Below are positions 16,858 to 27,512 of a stretch of 64,000 bases of DNA, in pieces; position 1 is the first letter of the stretch; the number at the start of each line of letters is the position of its first letter. This stretch comes from CAZTAO01 sp964611645 (GTDB lineage: Bacteria; Armatimonadota; UBA5829). The stretch covers positions 39,919-103,918 of the forward strand of contig CAZTAO010000013.1 of assembly GCA_964611645.1 (NCBI GenBank). Reading direction: 5' to 3'. The position numbers were made by a program, and so were the translations under genes. The notes below the pieces were generated by a model. It was not told the origin of the DNA. It did not search any database and saw only the letters and a program-made list of their open reading frames with translations.

Positions 16858-17778
16858 CTATCGCCATATCGAGTGGAAGTCTGTGATGTCTTCGTCATCA
16901 AATGCGGTGTAACGCATGTACTTGGCGAGGCCGGTTTTGTCGAACCGTACTGTGAGCACACCGTAGTGCGGCACCTCGGCATAGTCCATCGTTTCGGGTC
17001 CCTGATGAACTGCGAAATCCGGTTGAGGGTCTGGGCCGCAGTACCAAAAGTATGTGAAACCAGACACCAGCGTAGGCTTGCCCAGTAACTCCAACGCCTG
17101 GCCACGGGTGAGGGGATACTTGGGCGGCAGGTATGTGACGTTTGAGCTCCACGGGCGAGATTCATCCTTCCTTGAGCCGAGGTCGGATTCCCAGATGGCT
17201 CTGCCTTCCGTAGTTCTGACGTGAGGCTTGGCCTTGAACGACTTCAAGGTAGCCCGGAGGGATTGGGTAAGGTGCAGGTCCGTAGGCTCTATGTCCAAAG
17301 GTCGTTCTCTGAAGGCCTTGATCGAGGAAGCCTTGTATGCTGAAGCTGCGGCTTTGGTCAATGCGCTTATCTGCGCCTGATCGCGCTCATTTACCGGCAC
17401 GATAGTATTTCCGAACAGCATACGAAACCCGTCTGGAATCTCTTTGGAGATGAAAACGGCGTAGGATTTCGCTTGCTCCAGATCGTGATTTGTGCCAGCC
17501 ATAACAAATATGGGCGACGCCAAGTCGTGAGGCTTCATATCTCCTGCCTGAAGGGTTCTCAGCGGCAGCAGCTCATAAACGGTAATGTCTATCCCGATCC
17601 AGACTCGCGTCTCCGTCCCGATCACGCGAGCTACGATGAGCGAACAACCGCAGTCAAAGAGGCGGGCCGTATTGGTCCGCGGGAGCGGTGCATTCGCGTC
17701 ATCCGCAGGTAGAACCGAGCAACACGCGGTGCAAAGGACAACAACCATCACACGTAGCAGAGTCAACTGTCGTTTCAT
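16858..17778 (-). CDS. exported protein of unknown function
   Basis: About 306 residues. The ATG at 17778 is preferred over the TTG at 17781 because of its spacing from GAGAG. A signal peptide covers residues 1-27 (MKRQLTLLRVMVVVLCTACC, cleavage near ADDANA). A metalloprotease-inhibitor-like (TIMP-type) opening, CGCSLIVARVIGTETR followed by ITVYELLPLRTL, suggests a beta-barrel; the C-terminal half contains TRGQALELLGKPTLVSGFTYFWYCG and HYGVLTVRFDKTG. I cannot assign a family. It shares the conserved upstream element with the two HEAT genes, so the three may be controlled together. Confidence 0.65.
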   Translation of the reverse strand: MKRQLTLLRVMVVVLCTACCSVLPADDANAPLPRTNTARLFDCGCSLIVARVIGTETRVWIGIDITVYELLPLRTLQAGDMKPHDLASPIFVMAGTNHDLEQAKSYAVFISKEIPDGFRMLFGNTIVPVNERDQAQISALTKAAASAYKASSIKAFRERPLDIEPTDLHLTQSLRATLKSFKAKPHVRTTEGRAIWESDLGSRKDESRPWSSNVTYLPPKYPLTRGQALELLGKPTLVSGFTYFWYCGPDPQPDFAVHQGPETMDYAEVPHYGVLTVRFDKTGLAKYMRYTAFDDEDITDFHSIWR

Positions 17779-17791
17779 CAAGTGCTCTCTA

Positions 17792-17809
17792 TTGGGACAA
17801 CAGTCCCAA
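17792..17809. promoter_or_regulatory. conserved upstream element, copy 3, perfect dyad
   Basis: TTGGGAC-AACA-GTCCCAA: 7-base perfect inverted arms 11 bases upstream of the ATG of the exported orphan gene. The surrounding 60 bases match copy 1. This is the most symmetric of the three copies and the best operator candidate. Confidence 0.5.
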
Positions 17810-17860
17810 CCAATTGGGCGAGCGAAGTGAGCGGTTCGTTACATATCTTTGCAGATTTCT

Positions 17861-19236
<1,376 letters not shown>

Positions 19237-19240
<4 letters not shown>

Positions 19241-20160
19241 TTCAAGCTCCCCAGGAATCTGTCTTTATCCACCCACGCCGCGCCTACCACGCAGTCCGCG
19301 CCGCCATAGTACATTATATATCGCCCATCTATCTCAACCAGCCCGCACCCAAACACCACGTTGGGAACCGTCCCACACATCTCCCACTCGGTCTCCGGCT
19401 CCAGACACGGCTCATCGGAGCGGTAGAGGACCTTGGTCGGGTCGTCCTTGTCCAACAGCGCCGCGCCCATTCGATAGACCAGGTTCTCATCGGTGGCATG
19501 GTAGATCATCAGCCAACCCCCGTCTGTCAGCACCGGAGGAGGCCCCGCGCCGAGCCTGTCACAGTCCCAGTAGCCCGACCTTGGGCAGAACAGGAACTGG
19601 TCATCCGACCAGTTGACCAGGTCATCGGAGAAGCATAACTTGATGTCCGGGAAGATCCGGTGGAGCAGCGCATATCGCCCATTCACTCTACCCGCGAACA
19701 ACACGCCGTCCTTGTCGTCCAGATCAGGCAGAATTGCCCCGAACCGCTCGAACGCCGAGAAGTTCTTTGTCCTGGCCAGACAGACCCGAGTCTTCCAAGG
19801 CGCACCCCTGCTGAACGCCGGTCTGGGGTGGTTTGCCGGATACACCGACGCCGAGACGTACGTGATGTAATACCACCCGTCTATCTCAACAATCCGAGGG
19901 TCTTCCACCCCCAGCCTCTCCAACTCCACATTCTCCGAAGGCTCGAACACAGGCAGCTCGGAACGGTAGTCGATGTGGAATCCGTCCCTGCTGGTGGCAT
20001 AACCCAGGCGCGACATATTGTCCTCGCCGATCGCCCTATACAGGATGTGCACGCGCTCGCCGTCATACACCGCCGCAGGGTTGAAGACAGCATTGTGCTC
20101 CCACCATCTGGCAGTGGGCGCGAGAATCGGACCAGGCTGCGCGCGAACAAACATTTCCAT
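19237..20160 (-). CDS. GH130 mannoside phosphorylase-like enzyme
   Basis: About 307 residues from the ATG at 20160 (MEMFVRAQPGPILAP). Longer in-frame starts exist at 20190 and 20283, but they add residues with no family similarity and no ribosome-binding site is clear for any of them. It has a five-bladed propeller with family motifs WWEHNAVFNPAAVYDGERVH, LGVEDPRIVEIDGWYYITY (Asp of the EDPR motif is the expected proton donor) and GAGPPPVLTDGGWLMIYHA. GH130 enzymes split beta-mannosides with phosphate to give mannose-1-phosphate; which subgroup cannot be told. No signal peptide is present, so it acts in the cytoplasm. It overlaps argH by 4 bases. Confidence 0.9.
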
Positions 20161-20337
20161 CGCAACAATCGTACCACGGCGGAGTGACATGGTCAAGCTG
20201 CGGGAACTTGCACAGTGAAGGTCTGAGCGACAGGTGCAGGCAGGAGTTCCCGCAGCATAGCCAAGATCAGAGATGACGCACATGGCACAGATGACTGGGA
20301 ACAGAGAACGGAGTAAGCAGTTCGCGGAACTAACGGC

Positions 20338-20343
20338 TATAAT
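20338..20343 (+). promoter_or_regulatory. consensus -10 box upstream of the GH39-like gene
   Basis: A perfect TATAAT 35 bases before the GTG start at 20378. No good -35 hexamer is found at the expected distance. Confidence 0.4.
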
Positions 20344-20377
20344 GGATGTCTAGGTTCTGCTTTCCGGGAGGGTGACA

Positions 20378-22861
20378 GTGGGCTGGGCAAGGTCGTTTCT
20401 CTGGGTGATTGGTATGGTGGCGATGGCCAAGTGTGCCGGTGCGGCTGGGATAACCGACGGCCTCACCGTCTACTGCCCCTACGATAGTTCAACTTTGCCA
20501 AAGATTATAGCCGGATCTTCTACCCCAAGCACTCCCGGACCGTTTGCACTGACCGATGGTGTTCACGGCAAAGGGCTGCTGGTTGATGACACCAAGCTGT
20601 CCCACGGCACAGCCTACCCCTGCATCGCCAATATGGATGTGAAGCAGGGGACCGTGGCTTTTCGGGTAAAGCCCGCCCAGCTTCAGCCAATACCGTCATC
20701 CCCGGACAAGTTCAGATTCTTCTTTATCTGCTGCACGGACAGCGGCGCGGGTTCCGGGTTCAAGATCTTCTGGAGCACCTCAGGCGGAGGGAGCCTCACA
20801 GCCGCGATGGCGGTGATCGATGACTCAGGCTGGCGGTGGGTCTGGGCGCCGCTGAAGGAGGGGGTCGGGTGGAAGCCCGAAGAATGGCATCACGTGGCGG
20901 TAACGTGGGTCAGCTTCCCGGGCGGCGGAGGCGAGAGGAAGCTGTACCTGGACGGCGGTCTGGCTGCCGAAGACAGGTTCAGCGCGGGGGTAAGCGCGGG
21001 GTTCAATGACGAGATGAGCTTCTACCTGGGCGGTACGCTGAATGACCAGGGTAAGGATTCGTGGGGAATCGGCTCGTATGACGACCTCGCAATCTGGCGG
21101 AGGCCACTTTCCGAGGCTGAGGTAAAGGGTCTCTATGATGGCAAGTATCAGGAAGAGCTGAACAACGCGGTCGTTCCGTCGCTGCTGCCCAGGCTTCCAA
21201 AGGTGACCCTGGGCGAATCCCAGACTACATTTGACCTCGCGGACCGGCCCGAGAGCATCCTGCGGAACGCGTCTGTCACGGTTCTATCGGACACAGGTAC
21301 AGTAGGCGATGGCGAAAGGCTGGAGTTCAGTTTCTCCTGGAATCTCGACCCCGCACACCTGCCCAAGAGCATCGAAATCCGCACCACAGATTTTTGGGGC
21401 AAGCCTGCCGGGAAGACCATTCTGATCAGAAGACCTGCGGCAAAAGGATCGACCACCAGCCCACTCTCGGTAATGCCAGGGCGCAAGGGGATATTCCGGG
21501 TAACTGCAGTTGTGAGCTCGCAGCAACGCGATCTCTTCACCTTTGCCGTGATCCCTGCGTCCGTCATTGATCGGCCGGACAACCCTGACGGCGTAGTTGG
21601 CACTCACCTGTGGTGGGAAGATGCAGCGTGGCATGCCAAGGCAGGCCGCAGGATGGGGATTGACTGGACCCGGTTCCACGACGCCTGCCAGTGCACCTGG
21701 TGGACCAAAGTACAGCCGACCGATGGGCCGTTCGCGTTCTGGGATGAACCAGTGGATACGTTCAGAAGCAAGAACATCAGCATCCTGGGCCTGCTCGAAG
21801 CCACACCAAAATGGGCGAGCACATCCGACATCGCTGGGTTGTTCCAAACCTATCCGCCGAAGGACTGGTCGAAATATGAGGAGTATGTCCGCGCGGTGGT
21901 CTCGCATTGGAAAGGCAGCATCCACGCCTGGGAGGTATGGAATGAGCCGGGGTGGAATGGGTTCTGGAACGGCACAGTGGAGGAGTATGTCCACCTGAGC
22001 AAGCTGACATACGAGAATATCAAGAAGATCGACCCGACTGCGACAGTAATAGGCCTTGGCGGTAGCGCGCAGTTGCTCCCCTGGACGGAGGAAGTATTCA
22101 AGGCTGGCGCGCTCAAGTACTGCGACGCCATCAGCTACCACTACTACGAGGCCGATGAAAGCACAGCCACGCCGGACCCAAAGCGCGACCTGGTTGCCAA
22201 CCTGCGCGCCTTGATGGCCAAGTATGGCGAGGTCAAGCCGATCTGGGACACCGAGGACCGCGCAGGCATCGGATCGTTCAACCGAGAATACCGCTCCAGC
22301 CTCGATACCGAGAGCGAGGTAGCTTTCAGCGCGGCTGGCACGTCCCGAAAGATCGTGTTCAACACCGCTGCGGGCGTGAAGAAGACCATCCTGTACGATA
22401 TGATGCGCCGGACCCAGCGTAACGCCCAGTGGGTCAAGACCACCTCACGGGTCATCGAGGACTACGGCTTCCCCCACCCCGCGGGAGTCGCCGCATCCAA
22501 CGCAGCCAACCTGCTCTACGGCACGCAGCCCGCGAGCCGCTTGGACCCCGACCCCAGAGTTGCCATCTGCCTCTTCAAACGGGTCAACCCCACCGGCGAC
22601 CCAAAGTTCCCGGAGAAGGGCGGTTCGATGGCGGTGGTGGTCGGACGCAAATGGGCGGAGACTGACGCGCCGGCCCAATGGCGTCTGACCAAAGGACTCA
22701 AAGCCCCTGTAACCGTAGTCGATATGATGGGCGGCATCCTGCAGTCGAACAAGCCGCTGAAGCCTGCCATCAGGCTCTCCGCCGAGCCCATATTCATCAT
22801 AGCGCCCACGCTAAACCCGGAAGAATTGGGGGATGCGCTGGCGGCGGGGAAGGTGGAGTAG
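20378..22861 (+). CDS. secreted LamG-domain protein with GH39-like catalytic barrel
   Basis: About 827 residues from the GTG at 20378, which has GGGAGG 6 bases upstream (a GTG at 20372 overlaps that site). A signal peptide covers residues 1-22. Residues 30-245 form a LamG/concanavalin-like sandwich (WHHVAVTWVSFPGGGGERKL, GSYDDLAIWRRPLSEAEVKG). A linker domain follows, then a TIM barrel with acid/base Glu523 in WEVWNEPGWNG and likely nucleophile Glu626 in KPIWDTEDRAG, as in clan GH-A enzymes such as GH39. The protein should bind and cut a polysaccharide outside the cell; the substrate is unknown. It ends 3 bases from the convergent cupin gene. Confidence 0.82.
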   Translation: MGWARSFLWVIGMVAMAKCAGAAGITDGLTVYCPYDSSTLPKIIAGSSTPSTPGPFALTDGVHGKGLLVDDTKLSHGTAYPCIANMDVKQGTVAFRVKPAQLQPIPSSPDKFRFFFICCTDSGAGSGFKIFWSTSGGGSLTAAMAVIDDSGWRWVWAPLKEGVGWKPEEWHHVAVTWVSFPGGGGERKLYLDGGLAAEDRFSAGVSAGFNDEMSFYLGGTLNDQGKDSWGIGSYDDLAIWRRPLSEAEVKGLYDGKYQEELNNAVVPSLLPRLPKVTLGESQTTFDLADRPESILRNASVTVLSDTGTVGDGERLEFSFSWNLDPAHLPKSIEIRTTDFWGKPAGKTILIRRPAAKGSTTSPLSVMPGRKGIFRVTAVVSSQQRDLFTFAVIPASVIDRPDNPDGVVGTHLWWEDAAWHAKAGRRMGIDWTRFHDACQCTWWTKVQPTDGPFAFWDEPVDTFRSKNISILGLLEATPKWASTSDIAGLFQTYPPKDWSKYEEYVRAVVSHWKGSIHAWEVWNEPGWNGFWNGTVEEYVHLSKLTYENIKKIDPTATVIGLGGSAQLLPWTEEVFKAGALKYCDAISYHYYEADESTATPDPKRDLVANLRALMAKYGEVKPIWDTEDRAGIGSFNREYRSSLDTESEVAFSAAGTSRKIVFNTAAGVKKTILYDMMRRTQRNAQWVKTTSRVIEDYGFPHPAGVAASNAANLLYGTQPASRLDPDPRVAICLFKRVNPTGDPKFPEKGGSMAVVVGRKWAETDAPAQWRLTKGLKAPVTVVDMMGGILQSNKPLKPAIRLSAEPIFIIAPTLNPEELGDALAAGKVE

Positions 22862-22864
22862 GGA

Positions 22865-23287
22865 TTACCCCTTCGCCTCCGCCTCTTTGGCCTGCTCTTT
22901 GCGCAGCGCTTTCACCTTCGAGATGTGTTCGGCGTAGGTGGCGCTGCCTTCTTTGTCGTCGTTGAAGAACGAGTTGAAGAGCAGATACTGCAGGTCCTCG
23001 TCGGGTGAGGCTATGGTCTGGTGGACGGCGTTCGCGGGGACGTAGATGATGTCCCCCTGGCTGACCGGGCGCTTCTCTCCGTCCACAGTCACCCATCCGC
23101 TGCCCGACATCATCAGGTAGACCTGTTCTTTCTCCTCGTGCTTGTGGGGCGGGCCAACCAAACCCGCGCGGAATGTCTCGAAGCCAACCTCCGTGCGCTT
23201 GGTCTCGCTGCGGTCTATGACAACCTTGATGGTATTGAGGCCAGCTACGTCCAGCATCTGGCCTTCGTCGAATTTCCTTTGGATCAT
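22865..23287 (-). CDS. single-domain cupin protein
   Basis: About 140 residues from the ATG at 23287 (MIQRKFDEGQ), which has GGGAG 7 bases upstream; a longer frame to 23332 would overlap the previous gene. The cupin metal motif is seen in GPPHKHEEKEQVYLMMSGSG (motif 1, two His and one Glu) and DIIYVPANAVHQTI (motif 2, His). It probably binds a divalent metal and a small ligand such as a sugar. A charged, helical C-terminal tail (AKEAEAKG end) follows. It is the last gene of a tight set with the aldo/keto reductase (13 bases) and the DMT permease. Confidence 0.86.
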   Translation of the reverse strand: MIQRKFDEGQMLDVAGLNTIKVVIDRSETKRTEVGFETFRAGLVGPPHKHEEKEQVYLMMSGSGWVTVDGEKRPVSQGDIIYVPANAVHQTIASPDEDLQYLLFNSFFNDDKEGSATYAEHISKVKALRKEQAKEAEAKG

Positions 23288-23300
23288 TGCACCACTCCCT

Positions 23301-24155
23301 CTATAATGTCTCGCGCTTAAACCTCGGCACAAAGTCCGCCGAGCGCTGTCTGAGTTCGTCGATTTCGGCTTCCTTCATCCCGGAGAACTGCTCGGCCACA
23401 TGGACCGCGAGCCGGAAGGTCGGAGCGTGGCCGCGCGGCTGAGTTGTGGAGATCGGCTGGCTCAGAGCGAACCGCAGGCCCATTTCGGCCAGTTCGTCTT
23501 CGGTCTTCGGGGGCAGACCGCTCACCGGCTGCTCCAAAGGTGTTGGCACCGCCGCAGCCTTGATTGCCGATATGCCCATATTCCTCGCCGTGGCAGCCTC
23601 AATCACTTTTGCGCCGAAGTCTTCACGGAACCAGCTTATCCAGTTGACCGGGAACATGACTGTGTCGAAGTCGAAGCGGCTGATGGCGTTGAGCGCAGCG
23701 CGCATTGTGTGGCCGGAAAAGCCGATGAAGCGAATCAGCCCCTGCTCCCGCGCTTGCACGAACGCGTCCATGGCCCCGCCAGGACGAAGGACTTCATCCA
23801 CATCCTCGACGGTGTTGAGAGCGTGCATCTGGTAGAGGTCGAGGTGATCGGTGCGCAGGCGTTTCAGAGACGACCGAAGCTCCGCAGCCGCTCCTTCCGC
23901 GCACCTCTCCAGAGTCTTGCACGAGAGGAATATTCCGTCTCGATGTTTCTCCAACGCAGGGCCCAACCGGTCCTCGGAGTGACCGTAGCTTGGGGCGACG
24001 TCGAAGTAGTTGACCCCGTGATCCAGCGCAAAGCCCACTAACTCGTCCGTTTCCGCCTGTGCAGCGCTCATCACGGCGATGCCGCCCAAGCCGACTATCG
24101 AGATACTCTCACCGGTCTTTCCCATCATCCGGCGCGGGACACTAGATGAACTCAT
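23301..24155 (-). CDS. aldo/keto reductase
   Basis: A 284-residue NADPH-dependent oxidoreductase with a (beta/alpha)8 barrel. Visible landmarks are VGLGGIAVMSA, DHGVNYFDVAPSYGHSEDRL (catalytic Asp and Tyr) and DHLDLYQMHAL. Lys in LSCKTL and His in YQMHAL complete the usual tetrad. The C-terminus is short and lacks the Cys-rich ferredoxin extension of some relatives. The substrate is unknown; sugar or ketone reduction fits the region. GGAGAGG precedes the ATG. It lies 19 bases after the DMT permease gene and 13 before the cupin gene, so these three probably form one transcript. Confidence 0.9.
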   Translation of the reverse strand: MSSSSVPRRMMGKTGESISIVGLGGIAVMSAAQAETDELVGFALDHGVNYFDVAPSYGHSEDRLGPALEKHRDGIFLSCKTLERCAEGAAAELRSSLKRLRTDHLDLYQMHALNTVEDVDEVLRPGGAMDAFVQAREQGLIRFIGFSGHTMRAALNAISRFDFDTVMFPVNWISWFREDFGAKVIEAATARNMGISAIKAAAVPTPLEQPVSGLPPKTEDELAEMGLRFALSQPISTTQPRGHAPTFRLAVHVAEQFSGMKEAEIDELRQRSADFVPRFKRETL

Positions 24156-24174
24156 TCACACACCTCTCCAGCAC

Positions 24175-25047
24175 CTACAACTTACCGCTGCCGTAAGACA
24201 ACAGAGCCACGGACAGTGTACCCAAAGCGCACGCGGCGACCGTCATCTTCTGCAGCCTTTCCCCGAAGACAAAGTGGCCCAGCAGCAGGACCAGCACGGT
24301 CGGGGTCGCCACCATTATCGGCAGGGCTATCTCCGCGCCCACCATTGATATGACGTAGATGGACATCGGAACGGTCAAGCTCATCCACGCCCCGACCGAA
24401 ATGCCAGCGATCATCTCCCTGCGCCGGAACAGACTCACACGCTTGATGCTTGTGATGACCAGCAGTATCACGGCCGATACCCCAAACCCCACGAACGAAT
24501 ACAGGCACACGCTGTTTGGGTAAAGGGTTCCCGCATAGGCCTGGGATACAAACGATACCCCGCTCAGCAGACCGCCAGGTATCACCATCGCAGCCCACTC
24601 ACGGTTGGCGCTGCTTCCGGACTCCGCCCCTGACCCGGCGACCCCGAACATTATGATCGCAGCCACAACCCCAACTATCCCCGCGACCACAATGCTGTTA
24701 GGCATGTGCGGCTGAAGATACAGAATAGTGAACAGGATCCCGCAGACCATCGCCATATTGTTGATGGTGGTAGTTGGGCCGACGGGGCCGACTCGCAGCG
24801 CGCCCATTATCAGGATGCAGAACCCGATCGAATACGCCACCCCGAATGCCACGCCCGCGCCCCACACCGGCCAGACATCAAACGGCTTTCCCATAAGCGC
24901 GTTCAGCAGCCCGGCGCCAATAGCGCCCAACAGCGATATCCAGAACCCGAACACGTCCGCGCGGCCGTCCGGGCGCATCGCCCATCTGCCAAAAACCCAA
25001 CAGCCCGTCCCCGAGGCGACGCAGATACATATATAAATCCAAGCCAT
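24175..25047 (-). CDS. DMT-superfamily (EamA-like) permease
   Basis: A 290-residue protein with about ten hydrophobic segments arranged as two similar halves, typical of drug/metabolite transporters. Glycine-rich helices such as WISLLGAIGAGLLNALMG and a closing segment GTLSVALLSYGSGKL are seen. The two-half layout also fits the sugar-uptake or rhamnose-transporter branches, which would suit the carbohydrate context, but substrate cannot be read from the sequence. It is the first gene of the set with the aldo/keto reductase and cupin genes. The ATG lacks a strong ribosome-binding site. Confidence 0.8.
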   Translation of the reverse strand: MAWIYICICVASGTGCWVFGRWAMRPDGRADVFGFWISLLGAIGAGLLNALMGKPFDVWPVWGAGVAFGVAYSIGFCILIMGALRVGPVGPTTTINNMAMVCGILFTILYLQPHMPNSIVVAGIVGVVAAIIMFGVAGSGAESGSSANREWAAMVIPGGLLSGVSFVSQAYAGTLYPNSVCLYSFVGFGVSAVILLVITSIKRVSLFRRREMIAGISVGAWMSLTVPMSIYVISMVGAEIALPIMVATPTVLVLLLGHFVFGERLQKMTVAACALGTLSVALLSYGSGKL

Positions 25048-25128
25048 CTAGTGTACTACCGATCCTAGCTGTTATTCATGGAGGGGGCAATGCCGTTTCC
25101 GAAGGCTTATCTCTTCCCCTCACCCCAA

Positions 25129-25155
25129 CCCTCTCCCCGGAGGCCGGGGAGAGGG
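25129..25155. repeat. 12-base-arm GC-rich hairpin
   Basis: CCCTCTCCCCGG (25129-25140), loop AGG, exact complement at 25144-25155. It is of the same general type as the palindromes at 12590-12750 and lies beside a family B element downstream of a DUF4091 gene. Confidence 0.8.
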
Positions 25156-25160
25156 GGTTT

Positions 25161-25236
25161 CTATGCTTCGGCAGGCTTTTCGCGCCGAAGCTGTACCGGG
25201 CTTGGCGTCGGGGCAAAAGGCGTCCCGACGCATACC
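25161..25236 (-). repeat. double-hairpin repeat, family B (copy 1)
   Basis: On the plus strand it opens CTATGCTTCGGCAGGC and closes CGTCCCGACGCATACC. It holds two hairpins: GCTTCGGC/GCCGAAGC and GGCGTCGGG/CCCGACGC. Copies at 27433-27509 and 36424-36498 share both hairpins and both ends. Each copy lies 3 to 5 bases beyond the stop codon of a minus-strand gene. Confidence 0.88.
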
Positions 25237-25239
25237 AAC

Positions 25240-27399
25240 CTACTTCCCCTTCGGGAACCGTGACAGGACATTCAGCACATTCTCCTTGGCGGTATCAGCC
25301 AGTGAACTGCTCTTGGGGCTTGCCAGGACCGACTTCGTGCTGTCGGCAAGGATATCCTCTGCCTCGCTCCGCAGCTTCGGCGAGACTTTGCCGTCGGCCT
25401 TGCCGACCCGATCTCTCAGAAGGCGGAGATACACGTAATCCTCCACCCCCTCCCGGGTAGCTTCCCATCGCTTGCTGGGAACAACCAACTCTTTCTTGCT
25501 CAGCCCCGCGGGCGCGTCCTTGGCGTTGGCGAGGTAGACAACCGCCCAGTTCTCTCCGTCCTCGTGGTTGAGGCTGTTCCAGTGGGTCTTGTAGCTGTAT
25601 ACCCAGTAGCCAAACCCGCTCATCCCGGCCTGGAAGGCCTTCCAGAGCGCGAGGCGATAGACAACGTATGGAGAAGCTTCCTGCGCCCGCCCACCGGGGG
25701 GATTGGCGTATGTCCAGAAGAACCGGTCCGCTTTCGGCAGGAGCTTGGGATTCTGGTTCTTGTCGTTGTATTGGGTCGCGGGGGTTATGTATTCGTAGAG
25801 ATCGGGACACCAGATATCGACATACGGAGCGATGGCCTCCGCCTGAGAGCGCGTGCCGATGGCGTCCAGACATATCTGTATCTTCGGGTCTATCTCCTTC
25901 ATCAGCTTCGCCATGTTGTGGACAGGCTTGTCCATCCGTTCGTCGTAAGGGATTATGGCGAACCTGTCGTAACCCAAGCCCTTCGCCTTCATGTGGCTGA
26001 CCAGACCGGTGAGATAGGACGCGAACAGCGCTTTCCATTTGTCGCCGAAGAATGGGTAACCGGGGATATCTGCCAGCAAGGCATCATTCCAAGCAAACAC
26101 GAACATCTTCGGCTTGAGCGCCCTATCGAACTGGAGGATGGAATCCAGCTCCTTGTAGTCACTCTTCAGCGTCCCGTCGGGGTTCACCTCCAGCCTCGTG
26201 GGCCAGGGATGGATCACAGGCACGCTCACATAGTGCTGCTTCATGTCCTGTACCAGCGCCCTGGCCATCTCCGGGCCTGTCCATTCCGGAACCACGTAGT
26301 CCCAGAAGTAGGTGTAGATGGGCTTGTCATCCGGCAGGGTAACCGGATAGACCTTGACTTTGAGGCTTACAGAGGTCGAGGGCTGCCCGGCAGAGGCTAT
26401 CACTACTTGCGGGCTGTAGTCACCAGGCTTCACACCATGGCTGTACAGAGTCAGCCATATCTCCCTGCTCTCACCGGAAGGGATGCTCAGTTTGCCTTCA
26501 AGCAGGGGCAGGGCATCGTTTACCTCGACCCCGTAGAAGGTTGTTACCCAAACTGCCTGGCGCAGGGTGATCGGCAGACCGGCGGCCTTTGCGGTTACCG
26601 AGAAATCCAGAGGCTTATCAGAGATGTTTGTAAGCACGAAGCTGACGGATTCGTATTCGTTCACACCCATCGCCAGCCTGATCGACTTGCACTCCTTGAC
26701 GGCAGCAGGCGGAAGAGCTACTTTGGCGAGCTTGTCCCAGGGGCTTTTCTCCCAGCAGACATAGCTTTGCTTCGGGAAGAGGGCCTGCCAGCTCTGGAGC
26801 GCCTCCTGCACGGGGATCTTCGGAGTGTCCTTTACCAGTTCGTTCACTGGTGGAGCCGCGTCTTCAGCGGGACCAAGCTCCACTATGGAAACGTCGTCTA
26901 CCAGTATGTCATTACCTCCGTAGACAACCAATCCTACAATGGCGCTGGTGGAGGTGGATTCTCTTGAGGTCTTGAACTCGCCCATCCACTGCGTCCATGC
27001 ATCTTCGCTCCGCAGGTCGCCGGTCAAGTTCGACGGTCCACCGTCACTGACGAAAACGTATATTCTGCCAACCAATGGCGCGCACTTGTACCAAAACTTC
27101 ATCCCGTACTTTGTGCCCGGCTTCACCGGGAAGCTCTGCGTGGCTCTGCCGTTGGTGACCGATATCTTCAGGCTCTGCGCGCCGGAATGGGTGTCCGAGT
27201 CTGCTGCCACGGTCGCTCCGCCCTCAGCAACCCAGTTGGCGGGAGGATTACCTGCTTCCATGTCTCCGTTACTGATTAGTGAAGGCTGGGATTGTTCAGC
27301 GCCAGTAGCCACGCTGCACATGCAACTCAGGATTACCAGCGCTGACACCAGCAGCAGCATCGTCCGCAGGTTAGTCGGCTTGTCACTATGGCTATTCAT
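25240..27399 (-). CDS. secreted DUF4091 glycoside-hydrolase-like protein
   Basis: A 719-residue protein with a signal peptide (about residues 10-33, CSVATGAEQ). Residues 38-175 form a CBM4/9-like sandwich (LISNGDMEAGNPPANWVAEG). A beta-rich middle domain follows (VNEYESVSFVLTNISDKPLD), then a TIM-barrel region ending in the DUF4091 signature (Pfam PF13320): GFGYWVYSYKTHWNSLN ... SKRWEATREGVEDYVYLRLL. It is a close paralogue of the next gene upstream. The family is predicted to act on polysaccharides, but no reaction is proven. A double-hairpin repeat begins 3 bases after its stop. Confidence 0.85.
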   Translation of the reverse strand: MNSHSDKPTNLRTMLLLVSALVILSCMCSVATGAEQSQPSLISNGDMEAGNPPANWVAEGGATVAADSDTHSGAQSLKISVTNGRATQSFPVKPGTKYGMKFWYKCAPLVGRIYVFVSDGGPSNLTGDLRSEDAWTQWMGEFKTSRESTSTSAIVGLVVYGGNDILVDDVSIVELGPAEDAAPPVNELVKDTPKIPVQEALQSWQALFPKQSYVCWEKSPWDKLAKVALPPAAVKECKSIRLAMGVNEYESVSFVLTNISDKPLDFSVTAKAAGLPITLRQAVWVTTFYGVEVNDALPLLEGKLSIPSGESREIWLTLYSHGVKPGDYSPQVVIASAGQPSTSVSLKVKVYPVTLPDDKPIYTYFWDYVVPEWTGPEMARALVQDMKQHYVSVPVIHPWPTRLEVNPDGTLKSDYKELDSILQFDRALKPKMFVFAWNDALLADIPGYPFFGDKWKALFASYLTGLVSHMKAKGLGYDRFAIIPYDERMDKPVHNMAKLMKEIDPKIQICLDAIGTRSQAEAIAPYVDIWCPDLYEYITPATQYNDKNQNPKLLPKADRFFWTYANPPGGRAQEASPYVVYRLALWKAFQAGMSGFGYWVYSYKTHWNSLNHEDGENWAVVYLANAKDAPAGLSKKELVVPSKRWEATREGVEDYVYLRLLRDRVGKADGKVSPKLRSEAEDILADSTKSVLASPKSSSLADTAKENVLNVLSRFPKGK

Positions 27400-27432
27400 T
27401 CGTTCCTCACTTCTGTCTTCTTCTGGCTGCTT

Positions 27433-27509
27433 CTATGCTTCGGCAGGCTTTTCGCGCCGAAGCATCGTCTAACATTGGCGTCGGGGTAAAAAGCGTCCCG
27501 ACGCATACC
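27433..27509 (-). repeat. double-hairpin repeat, family B (copy 2)
   Basis: Same ends and both hairpins as copy 1 (CTATGCTTCGGCAGGC ... CGTCCCGACGCATACC). It lies 3 bases beyond the stop of the minus-strand gene 27513-29681 and 34 bases upstream of the next start, so it separates two adjacent paralogous genes. Confidence 0.88.
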
Positions 27510-27512
27510 CGA

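Noticed and set aside
25564..26967. 467-codon open frame opposite a DUF4091 gene
   Set aside because: Antisense shadow of a high-GC gene; the minus-strand product has clear domains and signal peptide.
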